64,000 nt of DNA from Butyrivibrio sp. AE3009 (GTDB lineage: Bacteria > Bacillota > Clostridia > Lachnospirales > Lachnospiraceae): the NCBI RefSeq assembly GCF_000420845.1, contig NZ_ATVS01000012.1:1-64000 (forward strand), written 5' to 3'. The stretch's first letter is position 1. Each line of letters starts with the position of its first letter. The position numbers and the translations under genes are program-made. This document shows positions 53,009 to 60,983 of the stretch, one piece after another. The notes below the pieces were generated by a model. The model was not told the DNA's origin and ran no database searches. It saw nothing but the letters and a program-made list of their open reading frames with translations.

Positions 53009-53326
53009 ATGTACGAGCGAATTGACAGACTCCGTGATGAACTGGAACGCGCCAAGAAGCGCAAAGCCGAAGCTGACCAAAGGGTAAAAAACTGTGAAGA
53101 GAAGCTGAAGGCTGCTGAGAACAATCAGATCATTGCGGAAGTAAATGCACTTAAACTTAAGCCTGAAGAGCTGGCAAGACTACTTCAGTTAGCTACGGCT
53201 CAAAAGAGTGCAGATGGATTTGATGAGGTGGCGGATGCCTTTACCAAGTCAGATCCGGGAAAAGAGAAATCGGAATACATCTACGAAGATGAAGAAAGTG
53301 AGGAAACAGAAGATGAGGAAAATTAA
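53009..53326 (+). CDS. DUF4315-like coiled-coil protein
   Basis: A 105-aa protein, MYERIDRLRDELERAKKRKA..., with an N-terminal coiled coil, a short NALKLKPEELARLLQLA helix and an acidic tail. This pattern is that of DUF4315, always found next to DUF4366 in such elements. GGGAGAG precedes the ATG; the longer frame runs into the NlpC/P60 gene. It overlaps the next gene by 14 bases. Confidence 0.8.
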   Translation: MYERIDRLRDELERAKKRKAEADQRVKNCEEKLKAAENNQIIAEVNALKLKPEELARLLQLATAQKSADGFDEVADAFTKSDPGKEKSEYIYEDEESEETEDEEN

Positions 53327-53990
53327 ATTAGGGAGATTTTGCGTAAGAGCTGTGGCAGTTGCTTCAGCTCTTTTTCTTGGAATGACACCGGTAACGGCCT
53401 TTGCCTACGTCAATCCTGAAGAAACGGTAGAAGAGGAGGAAATCGTTCCTGAAGAACCGGAAGAGAAGCCTATAGAGGAATATGGTCCCCTTACTCCCGA
53501 TGGCAACATGGAGCTGGTTGATGACTACGGAACTCTTGAGTGCGGCGGCAAACAGTTCATCACTGTTGTTACCAAGAGCGGCAATTACTTCTACATCATC
53601 ATCGACAGAGACGACGATGGAAATGAGAACGTTCACTTCCTGAATATGGTTGATGAGCGTGATCTTCTCTCTCTTATGGATGAGGATGAAGTAAAAGAGT
53701 ACAAGGGCATCAAAGAAGAAAAAGAGCCCGAGCCGGAACCTGTAACGCAGCCAGAACCCGAGCCTGAGCCGGCACCTGCGCCTCCAAAGAAGGACTACAC
53801 ACCTTTACTTATAGCACTTCCATTTGCAGCAATTGCAATGATCGCAGGTTTCTTTGCTTTCAAGAAAAAGAAGAAGCAGCCAAAGGAGGAGCCGGATCCC
53901 GATGCTGATTATGTGGATGAAGAGGATGATTATCTGAATCAGATTTCTGATGAGGATGATGATGACGAGGACGATAGGAGCGATGAGTAA
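53313..53990 (+). CDS. DUF4366-like exported transfer protein
   Basis: A 225-aa membrane protein: signal sequence (VAVASALFLGMTPVTAFAY), a conserved extracellular domain (GGKQFITVVTKSGNYFYIIID), a Pro/Glu repeat spacer (PEPEPVTQPEPEPEPAPAP), one transmembrane segment (LLIALPFAAIAMIAGFFAF), then a Lys patch and a very acidic tail. This matches the DUF4366/CD1107 family of mobile elements. It is probably a cell-surface part of the mating apparatus. Confidence 0.82.
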   Translation: MRKIKLGRFCVRAVAVASALFLGMTPVTAFAYVNPEETVEEEEIVPEEPEEKPIEEYGPLTPDGNMELVDDYGTLECGGKQFITVVTKSGNYFYIIIDRDDDGNENVHFLNMVDERDLLSLMDEDEVKEYKGIKEEKEPEPEPVTQPEPEPEPAPAPPKKDYTPLLIALPFAAIAMIAGFFAFKKKKKQPKEEPDPDADYVDEEDDYLNQISDEDDDDEDDRSDE

Positions 53991-54315
53991 TCGAAGTTTT
54001 GTAATCAAGTGCAGAGTTTCTGAAGACGAGCTTAAGTCTGTTAACAGCAGAATGGAGCAGGTAGGCATTAGAAACAGAAGTGCTTACCTGCGTAAGCTTG
54101 TCCTTAGAGGATATGTCATAGAAGTTGATATGTCCGACTTTAAGGAAATTCTGCGACTTACAAAAATCTGCAGCAACAACCTGAATCAGTATGCACGCAG
54201 AGCTAATGAGACCGGAAGTATCTATAAGAGCGACATCGAGGATATCAAAAGATCCCACAGAGAGATAATGAGGCTTTTGGGAGAACTTCTGGATAAGTTT
54301 AATTCCATGGAGTAG
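53983..54315 (+). CDS. MobC-like relaxosome protein
   Basis: A 110-aa protein with an RHH-like N-terminus (FVIKCRVSEDELKSVNSRME) and a KICSNNLNQYARRANETG segment typical of MobC/relaxosome accessory proteins. It would help the relaxase bind or open oriT. It overlaps the previous gene by eight bases and lies 17 bases before the relaxase. Confidence 0.82.
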   Translation: MSNRSFVIKCRVSEDELKSVNSRMEQVGIRNRSAYLRKLVLRGYVIEVDMSDFKEILRLTKICSNNLNQYARRANETGSIYKSDIEDIKRSHREIMRLLGELLDKFNSME

Positions 54316-54332
54316 CAGAAGGGAGGTGTCAC

Positions 54333-55709
54333 ATGGCAGCCACTAAGCTTATTGCCATGCATAAGAACCAGGGCAAGTCCATCGGACAATGCCTTTCTGC
54401 AAGAATCGATTATGCCAAGGATGAGGATAAGACCGATGATGGCAGATATGTAACTTCGTATGCCTGCAATGATGAGATTCCTGCCAAGGAGTTCGAAACA
54501 GCAAGACAGGAATATATCAAGAACACCGGACGAGAGTATGAGGGCGATATCATTGCTTATCAGATTCGCCAGTCCTTCAAGCCCGGAGAAGTAACTCCTG
54601 AGGAGGCGAATGCAATTGGCTATGAAACTGCCATGAGGTTTACCAAGGGCGAGCACGCTTTCGTTTGCTGCACGCATATTGATAAAGAGCACATTCATAA
54701 CCACATCATTTATAACTCGGTGAATCTTCACTGCGACAGGAAATTCAGAGATTCCTGGTACTGTGGCCTGGGGCTTAGAACTCTTAGTGACATCATTTGC
54801 CTGGAGCATGGTTTGTCAGTTATAGAGCCATACAAGAATCCCGGCAAGAGACCTAAGTATGAAAAGAGCTGCAGGCAGGATATCAGAGAATCCATCGATA
54901 AGGCTGTGGCTGAAAATCCCAAAACCTTCGAAGATCTGTTGAGCTCTTTGGTGAAGGAAGGATATGAACTTAAGCGAGGTAAACACCTTGCAATACGAGG
55001 ACTTGGCAGAAAGAATTTTGTCCGTTTCAAATCTCTTGGTCAGAATTATTCTACAGATTATCTGACGAAAATTATCGAAGGAGAAGGGCAGAATAAGACA
55101 GAAAAGCCAGAGAGACATTTCGACCTTCTCATCGATATCCAGGAAAAGCTCCGCCAGGGAAAAGGCAAAGGCTACGCTCGCTGGGGACAGCGTTTTAACA
55201 GCAAGGCCATGATGAACACACTTCTTTTTCTGAATGAAAAGGGAATCAGGAGCTATGAAGATCTGAAGGAAAAGGCTGATTCTTCATCCAAGAATTTCCG
55301 TGCTCTTACAGAAGAAATCAAGGGCATTGAAGGCAGAATTGCTGAAATCAACGATATCAGGAAACACATCATCAACTATTCCAAGACCAAGGATGTTTAT
55401 GAGCAATATCGCAAATCCAAGTTCAGCCCAAAGTTCTATGAAGCTCACAGAGAGGAGCTTGCACTTCGCAAAGCTGCTCAGAAAAAGTTTGATCAGCTTG
55501 ATGGTAAGATCCCAAAACTGAAGGACCTCAACAGGGAGTACAGCGAGCTTATGGACAGGAAAAAGAAATGCTACAGAGACTACAAGCTGGCAAATGAAAG
55601 CAATAAAAAACTCCAGGAAGCCAAGTATAACGTGGAGACCATGCTGCAGCTTGATACCAATGGTAGAGACCATCAAAAAGAGAGACCACGAAGTAATCCC
55701 ACCAGGTAA
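54333..55709 (+). CDS. MOBP-type relaxase (VirD2/MobA family)
   Basis: A 458-aa relaxase that nicks oriT and is carried with the strand into the recipient. The catalytic part has the metal-binding cluster HIDKEHIHNHIIYNS near 114-128 (three-His motif) and a conserved Tyr-containing N-terminus (LSARIDYAKDEDKT). A helical C-terminal half, rich in Lys/Glu, probably contacts the coupling protein. GGGAGGTG precedes the ATG. The structured gap at 55,710-55,927 directly follows. Confidence 0.9.
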   Translation: MAATKLIAMHKNQGKSIGQCLSARIDYAKDEDKTDDGRYVTSYACNDEIPAKEFETARQEYIKNTGREYEGDIIAYQIRQSFKPGEVTPEEANAIGYETAMRFTKGEHAFVCCTHIDKEHIHNHIIYNSVNLHCDRKFRDSWYCGLGLRTLSDIICLEHGLSVIEPYKNPGKRPKYEKSCRQDIRESIDKAVAENPKTFEDLLSSLVKEGYELKRGKHLAIRGLGRKNFVRFKSLGQNYSTDYLTKIIEGEGQNKTEKPERHFDLLIDIQEKLRQGKGKGYARWGQRFNSKAMMNTLLFLNEKGIRSYEDLKEKADSSSKNFRALTEEIKGIEGRIAEINDIRKHIINYSKTKDVYEQYRKSKFSPKFYEAHREELALRKAAQKKFDQLDGKIPKLKDLNREYSELMDRKKKCYRDYKLANESNKKLQEAKYNVETMLQLDTNGRDHQKERPRSNPTR

Positions 55710-55720
55710 AAAGTCCGAGT

Positions 55721-55844
55721 CTGCGAGGGCTAAGCTCCGATGATTTTCATCGGTCTAAAGGGTTTGGGAATAACTTCCCAACAAGCGGCAAGAGCATTTG
55801 TGGCCCAAATGCACTGCTTGCCACTTTCTTTTAAGCCCTCGCAG
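55721..55844 (+). ncRNA. Four-way-junction structured RNA or oriT between relaxase and ssb
   Basis: An 11-bp closing stem (55721-55731 with 55834-55844) encloses three hairpins: CCGATG/CATCGG (55737-55753), TTGGGAA/TTCCCAA (55764-55781), and a long one pairing GGCAAG with CTTGCC and GCATTTG with CAAATGC (55787-55822). Almost every base is in a stem. The position next to the relaxase would also fit an origin of transfer with inverted repeats. I cannot assign a known RNA family. Confidence 0.65.
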
Positions 55845-55927
55845 GGATTCTTCAGAAGCGGCTTTCCGCGGATATTTCAAATGATACAAAACCTGAAACA
55901 CATAAACCATAAGGAGGAATATTTCAC

Positions 55928-56317
55928 ATGAACAAAGTATTATTATCAGGACGATTAACTAAGGATGCGGAGATCAGAAATGCTGACTCCGACAAGAAAG
56001 TAGCAAGATGTACTCTTGCAGTAAACAGAGATTTCAAAAAAGAAGGAGATGGGCCAAATGCTGACTTCATTGGCCTCGTAGCTTTCAAAAACCAGGCCAA
56101 CTTCCTGGAGAAGTACGGCAAGAAAGGAACAAAGTTCATCGTCACCGGCCGTATCCAAACCGGCAGCTATGACAAGGACGGTACCAAGATCTACACCACA
56201 GATGTGATCGTAGAGAACCTGGAATTTGCCGAGAGCAAGAGTTCAGGAGATCAGTCTGGTGATGCTAATGATGGCTTCAACGATCTGCCGGATTTGGATG
56301 TGATTCCGTTTAACTAA
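55928..56317 (+). CDS. ssb: Single-stranded DNA-binding protein
   Basis: A 129-aa OB-fold SSB: MNKVLLSGRLTKDAEIR, then FIGLVAFKNQANFLEKYGKKG and GRIQTGSYDKDG. The C-terminus ends DLDVIPFN, close to the acidic tip (DxIPF) that binds partner proteins, so it is functional. It is shorter than chromosomal SSB, as usual for element copies. It would coat the transferred strand. AAGGAGG precedes the ATG. Confidence 0.93.
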   Translation: MNKVLLSGRLTKDAEIRNADSDKKVARCTLAVNRDFKKEGDGPNADFIGLVAFKNQANFLEKYGKKGTKFIVTGRIQTGSYDKDGTKIYTTDVIVENLEFAESKSSGDQSGDANDGFNDLPDLDVIPFN

Positions 56318-56335
56318 ATAGTGAGTTTTATGAAA

Positions 56336-56374
56336 AGGGTAGCTTTGCAATTGTGAGGCTACCCTCTTTTTTAT
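56336..56374 (+). terminator. Terminator after ssb
   Basis: AGGGTAGC pairs with GCTACCCT, followed by CTTTTTTATT. It closes the transfer operon. Confidence 0.85.
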
Positions 56375-56405
56375 TGCAATAAAATACTTGAAAGCCGCAT
56401 GGATG

Positions 56406-56434
56406 TTGACTTGGCAAACTGTCCTTTTTATAGG
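56406..56434 (+). promoter_or_regulatory. Promoter for the small-gene cluster
   Basis: TTGACT (56406-56411) and TATAGG (56429-56434) are 17 bases apart, about 95 bases before the gene at 56,531. Confidence 0.5.
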
Positions 56435-56530
56435 ATATGTCAAGTGAGACAATTCTATCATCAGGAGAGGTGAAACAAAGTGATTTGTGGGTGGAACTGC
56501 AAATTGATTCATAGAAAGGCGGTACAAAAT

Positions 56531-56728
56531 ATGTTTTTTGGAAAAAGAGAAAAGGATAAAGACGTAAGAATTTCAGAATCTCAATATAAGAGTCTTGTAA
56601 GTGGAATGTCAAAGAAAGAGCGCAAGGATTTTGAGCGGAAACAGAAAGAGTTTAGGCGTGACAGAGAAGATGATCGCCTGGAGGCATGGCTCGATTTTGA
56701 AGTTGATATGGATGATATGGGCTGGTAA
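56531..56728 (+). CDS. Small basic/acidic protein of unknown function
   Basis: A 65-aa charged protein (MFFGKREKDKDVRISESQYK...) with a Lys/Arg/Glu-rich helix and acidic end. AAGGCGG precedes the ATG at 56531; an upstream in-frame ATG lacks a site. Unknown family. Confidence 0.6.
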   Translation: MFFGKREKDKDVRISESQYKSLVSGMSKKERKDFERKQKEFRRDREDDRLEAWLDFEVDMDDMGW

Positions 56729-56739
56729 GGAGGCACGTT

Positions 56740-56892
56740 ATGGATAACAAACATTACATATTCTTTTACAATAGATGCTGCAAACCAATAGATAAATTTG
56801 ATGTGGCTATTGCAAAGATTGCTCTCTTTGCAGTGAAGTTCACATTGTTCTTGATCATTGCTTTTGCTGTACTACTGATGATTATCTTTTGA
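56740..56892 (+). CDS. Small membrane protein
   Basis: A 50-aa protein with one C-terminal transmembrane segment (FTLFLIIAFAVLLMIIF) after a short Cys-containing head. AAGGAGG lies before the ATG, and it follows the previous gene by 11 bases, so it is likely real and co-transcribed. Function unknown. Confidence 0.6.
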   Translation: MDNKHYIFFYNRCCKPIDKFDVAIAKIALFAVKFTLFLIIAFAVLLMIIF

Positions 56893-56912
56893 GACATGAG
56901 GGGGAAGAGCTG

Positions 56913-57032
56913 ATGAAGAGATTGCTGTATTGGGTAAGAAAATGTCTTATGGGTTATAACAAATTCTGCAGGCATTTTTGCGTGACGTGTGAGTACTTTG
57001 AGATTTGTCATAAGGATGGAGAGCCAGAATAA
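56913..57032 (+). CDS. Small cysteine-rich protein
   Basis: A 39-aa basic protein with five Cys (CLMGYNKFCRHFCVTCEYFE...). A GAGGGGGAAG site precedes the ATG. It is third in the small-gene cluster and may bind zinc. Uncertain because of size. Confidence 0.5.
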   Translation: MKRLLYWVRKCLMGYNKFCRHFCVTCEYFEICHKDGEPE

Positions 57033-57058
57033 GAGCTTGTGTTCTGGTTTTAAAAATA

Positions 57059-57084
57059 GAGCTGACGTTGAAGGACGTCAGCTC
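57059..57084. terminator. Terminator between convergent units
   Basis: GAGCTGACGT pairs perfectly with ACGTCAGCTC around six bases. On the minus strand it is followed by TATTTTTAAAA, so it probably ends the HNH-DGQHR operon. Confidence 0.75.
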
Positions 57085-57102
57085 TTGCACTGTTGGAGCA
57101 TA

Positions 57103-58200
57103 TTATGCCAATGGATCAAAGTCACCAGAAGTTAATGATTTTAGTTTATTACTCCAGTCTTTTGCGAGCATTGTGATAGGGGTTTCTCCTCCAAATGGGT
57201 TCCCGCCAAGACTCTTGTAGTATGCGCTGTTTTTATCGAAGACGTCTGATGGGGCTATTCCATTATCGGAGAATAATGTGTTGATTTTATTCTTGATGTA
57301 TGTTTCATCGAATGTTGCTCTTTCGTTTTTGGCTTGTTCAAAGAATGTGGGCAGCATTAATATCATGAAACGTAAGCCGGATATTTTTGAGAAGGGGCCG
57401 TATTGAGCATCTCTATCTGAAATTTTTGTGCCAACTGCTTGTTCCCATCCATGTAGATAATTCGAAATCAACTGAAGCATTTTTTCCTCATCTAGGTTAT
57501 TTCCTCCGATATTTTTGATATCGGACTTATCAAGAATGGTTATAACTTGTTGAGCCTTTAGTCCACCTGTCACCTTTTCTGCCCCCATAATAATTCGACC
57601 TTTTAATGGAGAAACAGTCTCATTGTTTAGCAAAGATACGATACCGTGATAGGATTGTTCTTTACCACTTAACATATTAAGTTTCTCTCTGAACCACATG
57701 AGGAGATTTGAAGCTACCTTTTCTTGTTTTTCATTAGTGTTTTTGAAGATGATGCGCTTCTCTCTTAGTGTTGGCTTAATATACATTTCAAAGGTGATTT
57801 CAAAAGTAACGTCGTCTCCTATTTTGATGTAATCTGGCAGGAATGAGAAAAGTCTATGCTGACCATCCATTATATCAAAAGAATTCTTGAATTCATTGAA
57901 TTCTTCTTCTGTTTCAGGAAAATCAATATAGAATAGTTCAGGAATTTTTGTGTTCTTGTCCTTTTTTACATTCAATAAATCATTTTTAGTACCAATAACT
58001 ACTGAGGTTGACAATGTGCCGTCACTTTGTACGAATTGTGAAATTTCTTCAAGCCTTTTTGGATTTATAGGACGCTGTGCCTCTTGAACGGCAGATAATT
58101 CTACTGTGGTGGCAAGACGGACAAAATCTTTTGCAGGGGCTTTTCCAACGTATCGTTTCATGTTGTGCTGAGTGACTTCAAATACATAAATTTTCCTCAT
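57103..58200 (-). CDS. DGQHR-domain protein (DndB-like)
   Basis: A 365-aa protein of the DGQHR superfamily, which includes DndB and DpdB. The signature DIMDGQHRLFSF lies near residues 112-123. The preceding QEAQRPINPKRLEEISQFVQ and following FKNTNEKQEKVASNLLMW (an NxxQxxV-type helix) are as in ParB/DndB-like folds. Start at 58200 follows AAGGAGG. It lies 10 bases after the HNH gene on the same strand, so the two are one operon. DndB regulates DNA phosphorothioation, but no dndCDE is present here, so a different role is likely. Confidence 0.82.
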   Translation of the reverse strand: MRKIYVFEVTQHNMKRYVGKAPAKDFVRLATTVELSAVQEAQRPINPKRLEEISQFVQSDGTLSTSVVIGTKNDLLNVKKDKNTKIPELFYIDFPETEEEFNEFKNSFDIMDGQHRLFSFLPDYIKIGDDVTFEITFEMYIKPTLREKRIIFKNTNEKQEKVASNLLMWFREKLNMLSGKEQSYHGIVSLLNNETVSPLKGRIIMGAEKVTGGLKAQQVITILDKSDIKNIGGNNLDEEKMLQLISNYLHGWEQAVGTKISDRDAQYGPFSKISGLRFMILMLPTFFEQAKNERATFDETYIKNKINTLFSDNGIAPSDVFDKNSAYYKSLGGNPFGGETPITMLAKDWSNKLKSLTSGDFDPLA

Positions 58201-58210
58201 AAGAACCTCC

Positions 58211-58687
58211 TTAAACAAGTTTTAACAAGTATTTTATTTGGTAATCAATGCTGGCGTTTTTTGCTTCATTGCATTTTGAACAAAGCATTTGCAGATTGTG
58301 ATTCTCATTAAGTTCGTCACCAACATACTTAAAGGGAACAATGTGATCTGCATGAGCATGGATATTTATGGTGGCATTACAAATATTGCATTTATACGTC
58401 TGACTTTTTAGAAGTTGTACCTTTGTCTGATCAGAGATGGCTTTTCTATACGTTGATTTGTTGATGAATGCAGTTACAAGAGAAAGCATCCAATCGGTTT
58501 GGGAATCAGTTAGGTCTACGTTTATTTCGTTTTTGAATAATCCTTTTATACATGAGGATTTGTTGCTTGCTCTGCTAATAATATTGCGAATGCGTTGTTT
58601 TGCGGATGGAGAGCAGTTTTTATCACAGAAGGATTTAAAATATCCTAAAGTTTGAGCTTCTTCGACTGCAGATAATAATTCATCCAT
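58211..58687 (-). CDS. HNH endonuclease
   Basis: A 158-aa protein with a helical N-terminal part (1-90) and a C-terminal HNH nuclease. The Cys pairs CNIC (near 101) and CSKC (near 139) hold zinc, and HADHIVPF plus NENHNLQMLCSKCNEAK form the catalytic DH...N...H/N motif. Start at 58687 follows AGGAGGA. It is the first gene of the HNH-DGQHR operon. It resembles McrA-like defence nucleases in plan; the N-terminal domain is not recognised. Confidence 0.8.
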   Translation of the reverse strand: MDELLSAVEEAQTLGYFKSFCDKNCSPSAKQRIRNIISRASNKSSCIKGLFKNEINVDLTDSQTDWMLSLVTAFINKSTYRKAISDQTKVQLLKSQTYKCNICNATINIHAHADHIVPFKYVGDELNENHNLQMLCSKCNEAKNASIDYQIKYLLKLV

Positions 58688-58719
58688 AGTATTCCTCCTA
58701 TGATGAAAAGATATCATAA

Positions 58720-58757
58720 TTAGATCTAAAATTCAAGATGTAATAAATAGATCTAAA
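58720..58757 (-). promoter_or_regulatory. Twin TAGATCTA operators before the HNH gene
   Basis: TTAGATCTAA (58720-58729) and ATAGATCTAA (58747-58756) are palindromes 27 bases apart, overlapping the likely promoter of the HNH-DGQHR operon. They suggest tight repression of a nuclease. Confidence 0.55.
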
Positions 58758-58823
58758 CATTAAGGCGATGTGTGGATGTTGCAAGAGAAGTCAAAATGAT
58801 GGGAAAATGGGATAAGAACTGTG

Positions 58824-58862
58824 TAAATATCTAAATATAATCGCTAAATATCTAAATATAAT
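58824..58862. repeat. Perfect 18-bp direct repeat
   Basis: TAAATATCTAAATATAAT occurs at 58824-58841 and again at 58845-58862, a 21-base period. It is AT-rich, contains TATAAT-like words, and lies between the divergent units, so it may be a shared control site. Confidence 0.65.
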
Positions 58863-58913
58863 AATGTTTGTTGACCATAGTTAGAAGGGGGATTATCATT
58901 CAAATTGTCAAAT

Positions 58914-58929
58914 TGATGTGCGCACATCA
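58914..58929. promoter_or_regulatory. 16-bp perfect palindrome
   Basis: TGATGTGCGCACATCA is a perfect palindrome, 38 bases before the small Cys protein gene. It resembles an operator for a dimeric regulator. Confidence 0.5.
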
Positions 58930-58966
58930 TTAAACGATGAGTCGATTAAAAAAGGAGCTGACAAAA

Positions 58967-59140
58967 ATGAAGTGTTACAAATGTAAGCACTGTCGTTACC
59001 GTGGTACAAGATACTATTGCAGCAAAGATAGAGAGTGGATTAGTAGCGAAAATTACTACACCATGAAAACTATTGCATGCAGTGAAAACCTTAAGAAAGA
59101 CGAGATGGTTGGTGAGTACGTTCTTTTTAAACTAAGTTAA
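58967..59140 (+). CDS. Small zinc-ribbon-like protein
   Basis: A 57-aa protein with CYKCKHC near the N-terminus, further Cys at about 18 and 44, and many Tyr. AAAGGAG precedes the ATG. It may be a zinc-binding regulator at the head of the plus-strand cargo cluster. Confidence 0.65.
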   Translation: MKCYKCKHCRYRGTRYYCSKDREWISSENYYTMKTIACSENLKKDEMVGEYVLFKLS

Positions 59141-59181
59141 GACAATGATGAGATGCACAGAGATTTGGAGGATATTTAAAG

Positions 59182-59751
59182 ATGGAATTGCATATTAGTT
59201 CAAATGATTTTGATTTTATCACAGACATTTTTGAAGAAGCATATGAGCGAATGGAAGACGTTAAGGGCTATTGTTCTTTAAATGGAACTACTAAAGAGGG
59301 TGAGCATTATTTTGGAGTAAATGTTGAAGGGAAAGATTTTTCTAAGGAAATGAGGACACCGGTTTCTTTTGGACAGATGCTAGACATGATGAAATATGTT
59401 GGCCCAAATACAATTTATTTTAAAAGAGATGATTGGGAAGGAAATCATGAAGCAGTATTTCTGGATAATCTCTGTGGAGTTCATATTATTAGCAAGTGCT
59501 TTTTGAGTGATGTATGTCAGGGAGATGGTTGGGTAAATGTACATACAAAGCTTTATACTGAAAGCATCCCCTATATACCAAACTATGAAGACATGTTTGA
59601 ACATGGTTGGTATGTTTATAAAATCAAGAATCATGTTGTTACGCAGGATGATATGTACAAAGAAGGCGATGACTTTGACGACTTAGAGGATTTTGAAGAG
59701 CTTGATAATGAAGATGATGAAATGGTAGATTTTGGCGGCTATTCATTTTGA
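59182..59751 (+). CDS. Acidic protein of unknown function
   Basis: A 189-aa acidic protein ending in a very Asp/Glu-rich tail (EGDDFDDLEDFEELDNEDDE). The core (HISSNDFDFITDIFEEAYER..., then NTIYFKRDDWEGNHEAVFLD) shows mixed alpha/beta character with no motif I know. The acidic surface could mimic DNA or bind a basic partner; this is inference. GGAGG precedes the ATG. It is followed 38 bases later by the 59,790 gene. Confidence 0.7.
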   Translation: MELHISSNDFDFITDIFEEAYERMEDVKGYCSLNGTTKEGEHYFGVNVEGKDFSKEMRTPVSFGQMLDMMKYVGPNTIYFKRDDWEGNHEAVFLDNLCGVHIISKCFLSDVCQGDGWVNVHTKLYTESIPYIPNYEDMFEHGWYVYKIKNHVVTQDDMYKEGDDFDDLEDFEELDNEDDEMVDFGGYSF

Positions 59752-59789
59752 TCCATTACTATAGAGAGTTGGGAACCAAGGAGAGACAA

Positions 59790-60698
59790 ATGTATCAAAT
59801 TTATGATGTATTAACTGAAGAACACATATTAAGAAAAGACTATGACAACATGGTCAGAGTTGAAAAAATCGCAAAGGTAAAGTCAATTGATAGAGATAAA
59901 AAAGAAATCTATGGATTAACTTCGCAAGCATATGGTTTTTCTAAGAAAGAGAACATTGAGAAATTAGAGTTTATTACAGCCGATTGGAAAAACTACTTGT
60001 TTGCAGATGAAAATTCTATGGATGGCAGCTTGTTTGCGATTAGGTTTGCTATCAGAGGTGCTGCAGGACCTTTAACAATTAGTGTTGCAACTAAAATGTT
60101 TGCAAGTGTTCTCAAAATGACAGAAGAGGCAGTTTGGTTTCAAACTGGAATACATGGATCACTAAACTCTCTTTCTAAGAATATCAAGAGATTTCAGAAA
60201 GAAGGCGTGGATGTTTTTGATATTGTTATTCTGACATATGACGCTAATAGGAAGGTTCTTAAGGCATTTCCTTCAACACTTGGTGAACTACTTATAAAGA
60301 TAGGAATAATAAGAAATGGTGGTGGAAGAGGACTAAAGACGGTTGATCCAGTATTTAATCTTGATGGCAAAGCTTTGCATGAGAGAAATGAAAAAGTTCA
60401 TGGAGTACCCAAAAAAGAAGACGATACTAGCGAGCCTGTGTCAATAGAACACTCGGTGCTTAGTGGGATGAATGATGACTGGATCAAAATATGTGATAGC
60501 TACCCTGAAGAAGGTGAAAAGATTTTCAAATACGCACAATTGTTGATTGATGAGATTAATAAATGTAAGGAGCAGTTTGACAAGACAGCCAAGAAAAGTA
60601 TCAACGATGAAAAGTACGATGACGCTCATGGCTATATAGATCAGTCACAATTTCTTCAGGAATGCTTAGATACGATAACTGACTTGTTTGAAGCTTGA
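59790..60698 (+). CDS. Protein of unknown function in the cargo cluster
   Basis: A 302-aa protein. A central region (FAIRGAAGPLTISVATKMFA and FDIVILTYDANRKVLKAFPS) looks like a compact alpha/beta domain, and the last 100 residues are charged and helical. I choose ATG 59790 because AAGGAGAG lies just before it; an upstream TTG that overlaps the previous stop has no site. No catalytic motif is seen. It probably shares a transcript with 59,182. Confidence 0.7.
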   Translation: MYQIYDVLTEEHILRKDYDNMVRVEKIAKVKSIDRDKKEIYGLTSQAYGFSKKENIEKLEFITADWKNYLFADENSMDGSLFAIRFAIRGAAGPLTISVATKMFASVLKMTEEAVWFQTGIHGSLNSLSKNIKRFQKEGVDVFDIVILTYDANRKVLKAFPSTLGELLIKIGIIRNGGGRGLKTVDPVFNLDGKALHERNEKVHGVPKKEDDTSEPVSIEHSVLSGMNDDWIKICDSYPEEGEKIFKYAQLLIDEINKCKEQFDKTAKKSINDEKYDDAHGYIDQSQFLQECLDTITDLFEA

Positions 60699-60818
60699 GA
60701 ATTAACTGGTGATTAAGAGCATACTATAATAATTATAATTCGAAATAATAATAAACTAACAATGATACTATGAATACATAAACGAAAGACACGTAGATTA
60801 TTGATAAAGGAGCAAGCT

Positions 60819-60983
60819 ATGTCACTTGACTGGAACAGAAATGGGAAACTTGATCCCGCTGATTTTTTTATAACAGAAATGTTGGATAAAGAATTAGAAG
60901 ATGCAAAGAGACAAAGACAAGCTGAGAAGAGTACTGATACATATTTCAATAATCATGAAAATGAAGGAGATACTAAAAGATGA
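60819..60983 (+). CDS. EF-hand-like mini-protein
   Basis: A 54-aa protein that opens MSLDWNRNGKLDPADFFITE: a single EF-hand/dockerin-like calcium loop (DxNxNGxxDxxD), followed by a Lys/Glu helix. AAAGGAG precedes the ATG. Its stop overlaps the start of the ATPase gene (ATGA), so the two are made together. It may be a small regulator or adaptor of the ATPase. Confidence 0.7.
   Translation: MSLDWNRNGKLDPADFFITEMLDKELEDAKRQRQAEKSTDTYFNNHENEGDTKR

Noticed and set aside
57103-58200. Complete Dnd phosphorothioation system
   Set aside because: Only the DGQHR (DndB-like) protein is present; no dndC, dndD or dndE homologs are seen on either side.
58811-58866. CRISPR array
   Set aside because: Only two copies of an AT-rich repeat with a 3-base gap; no spacers and no cas genes in the window.
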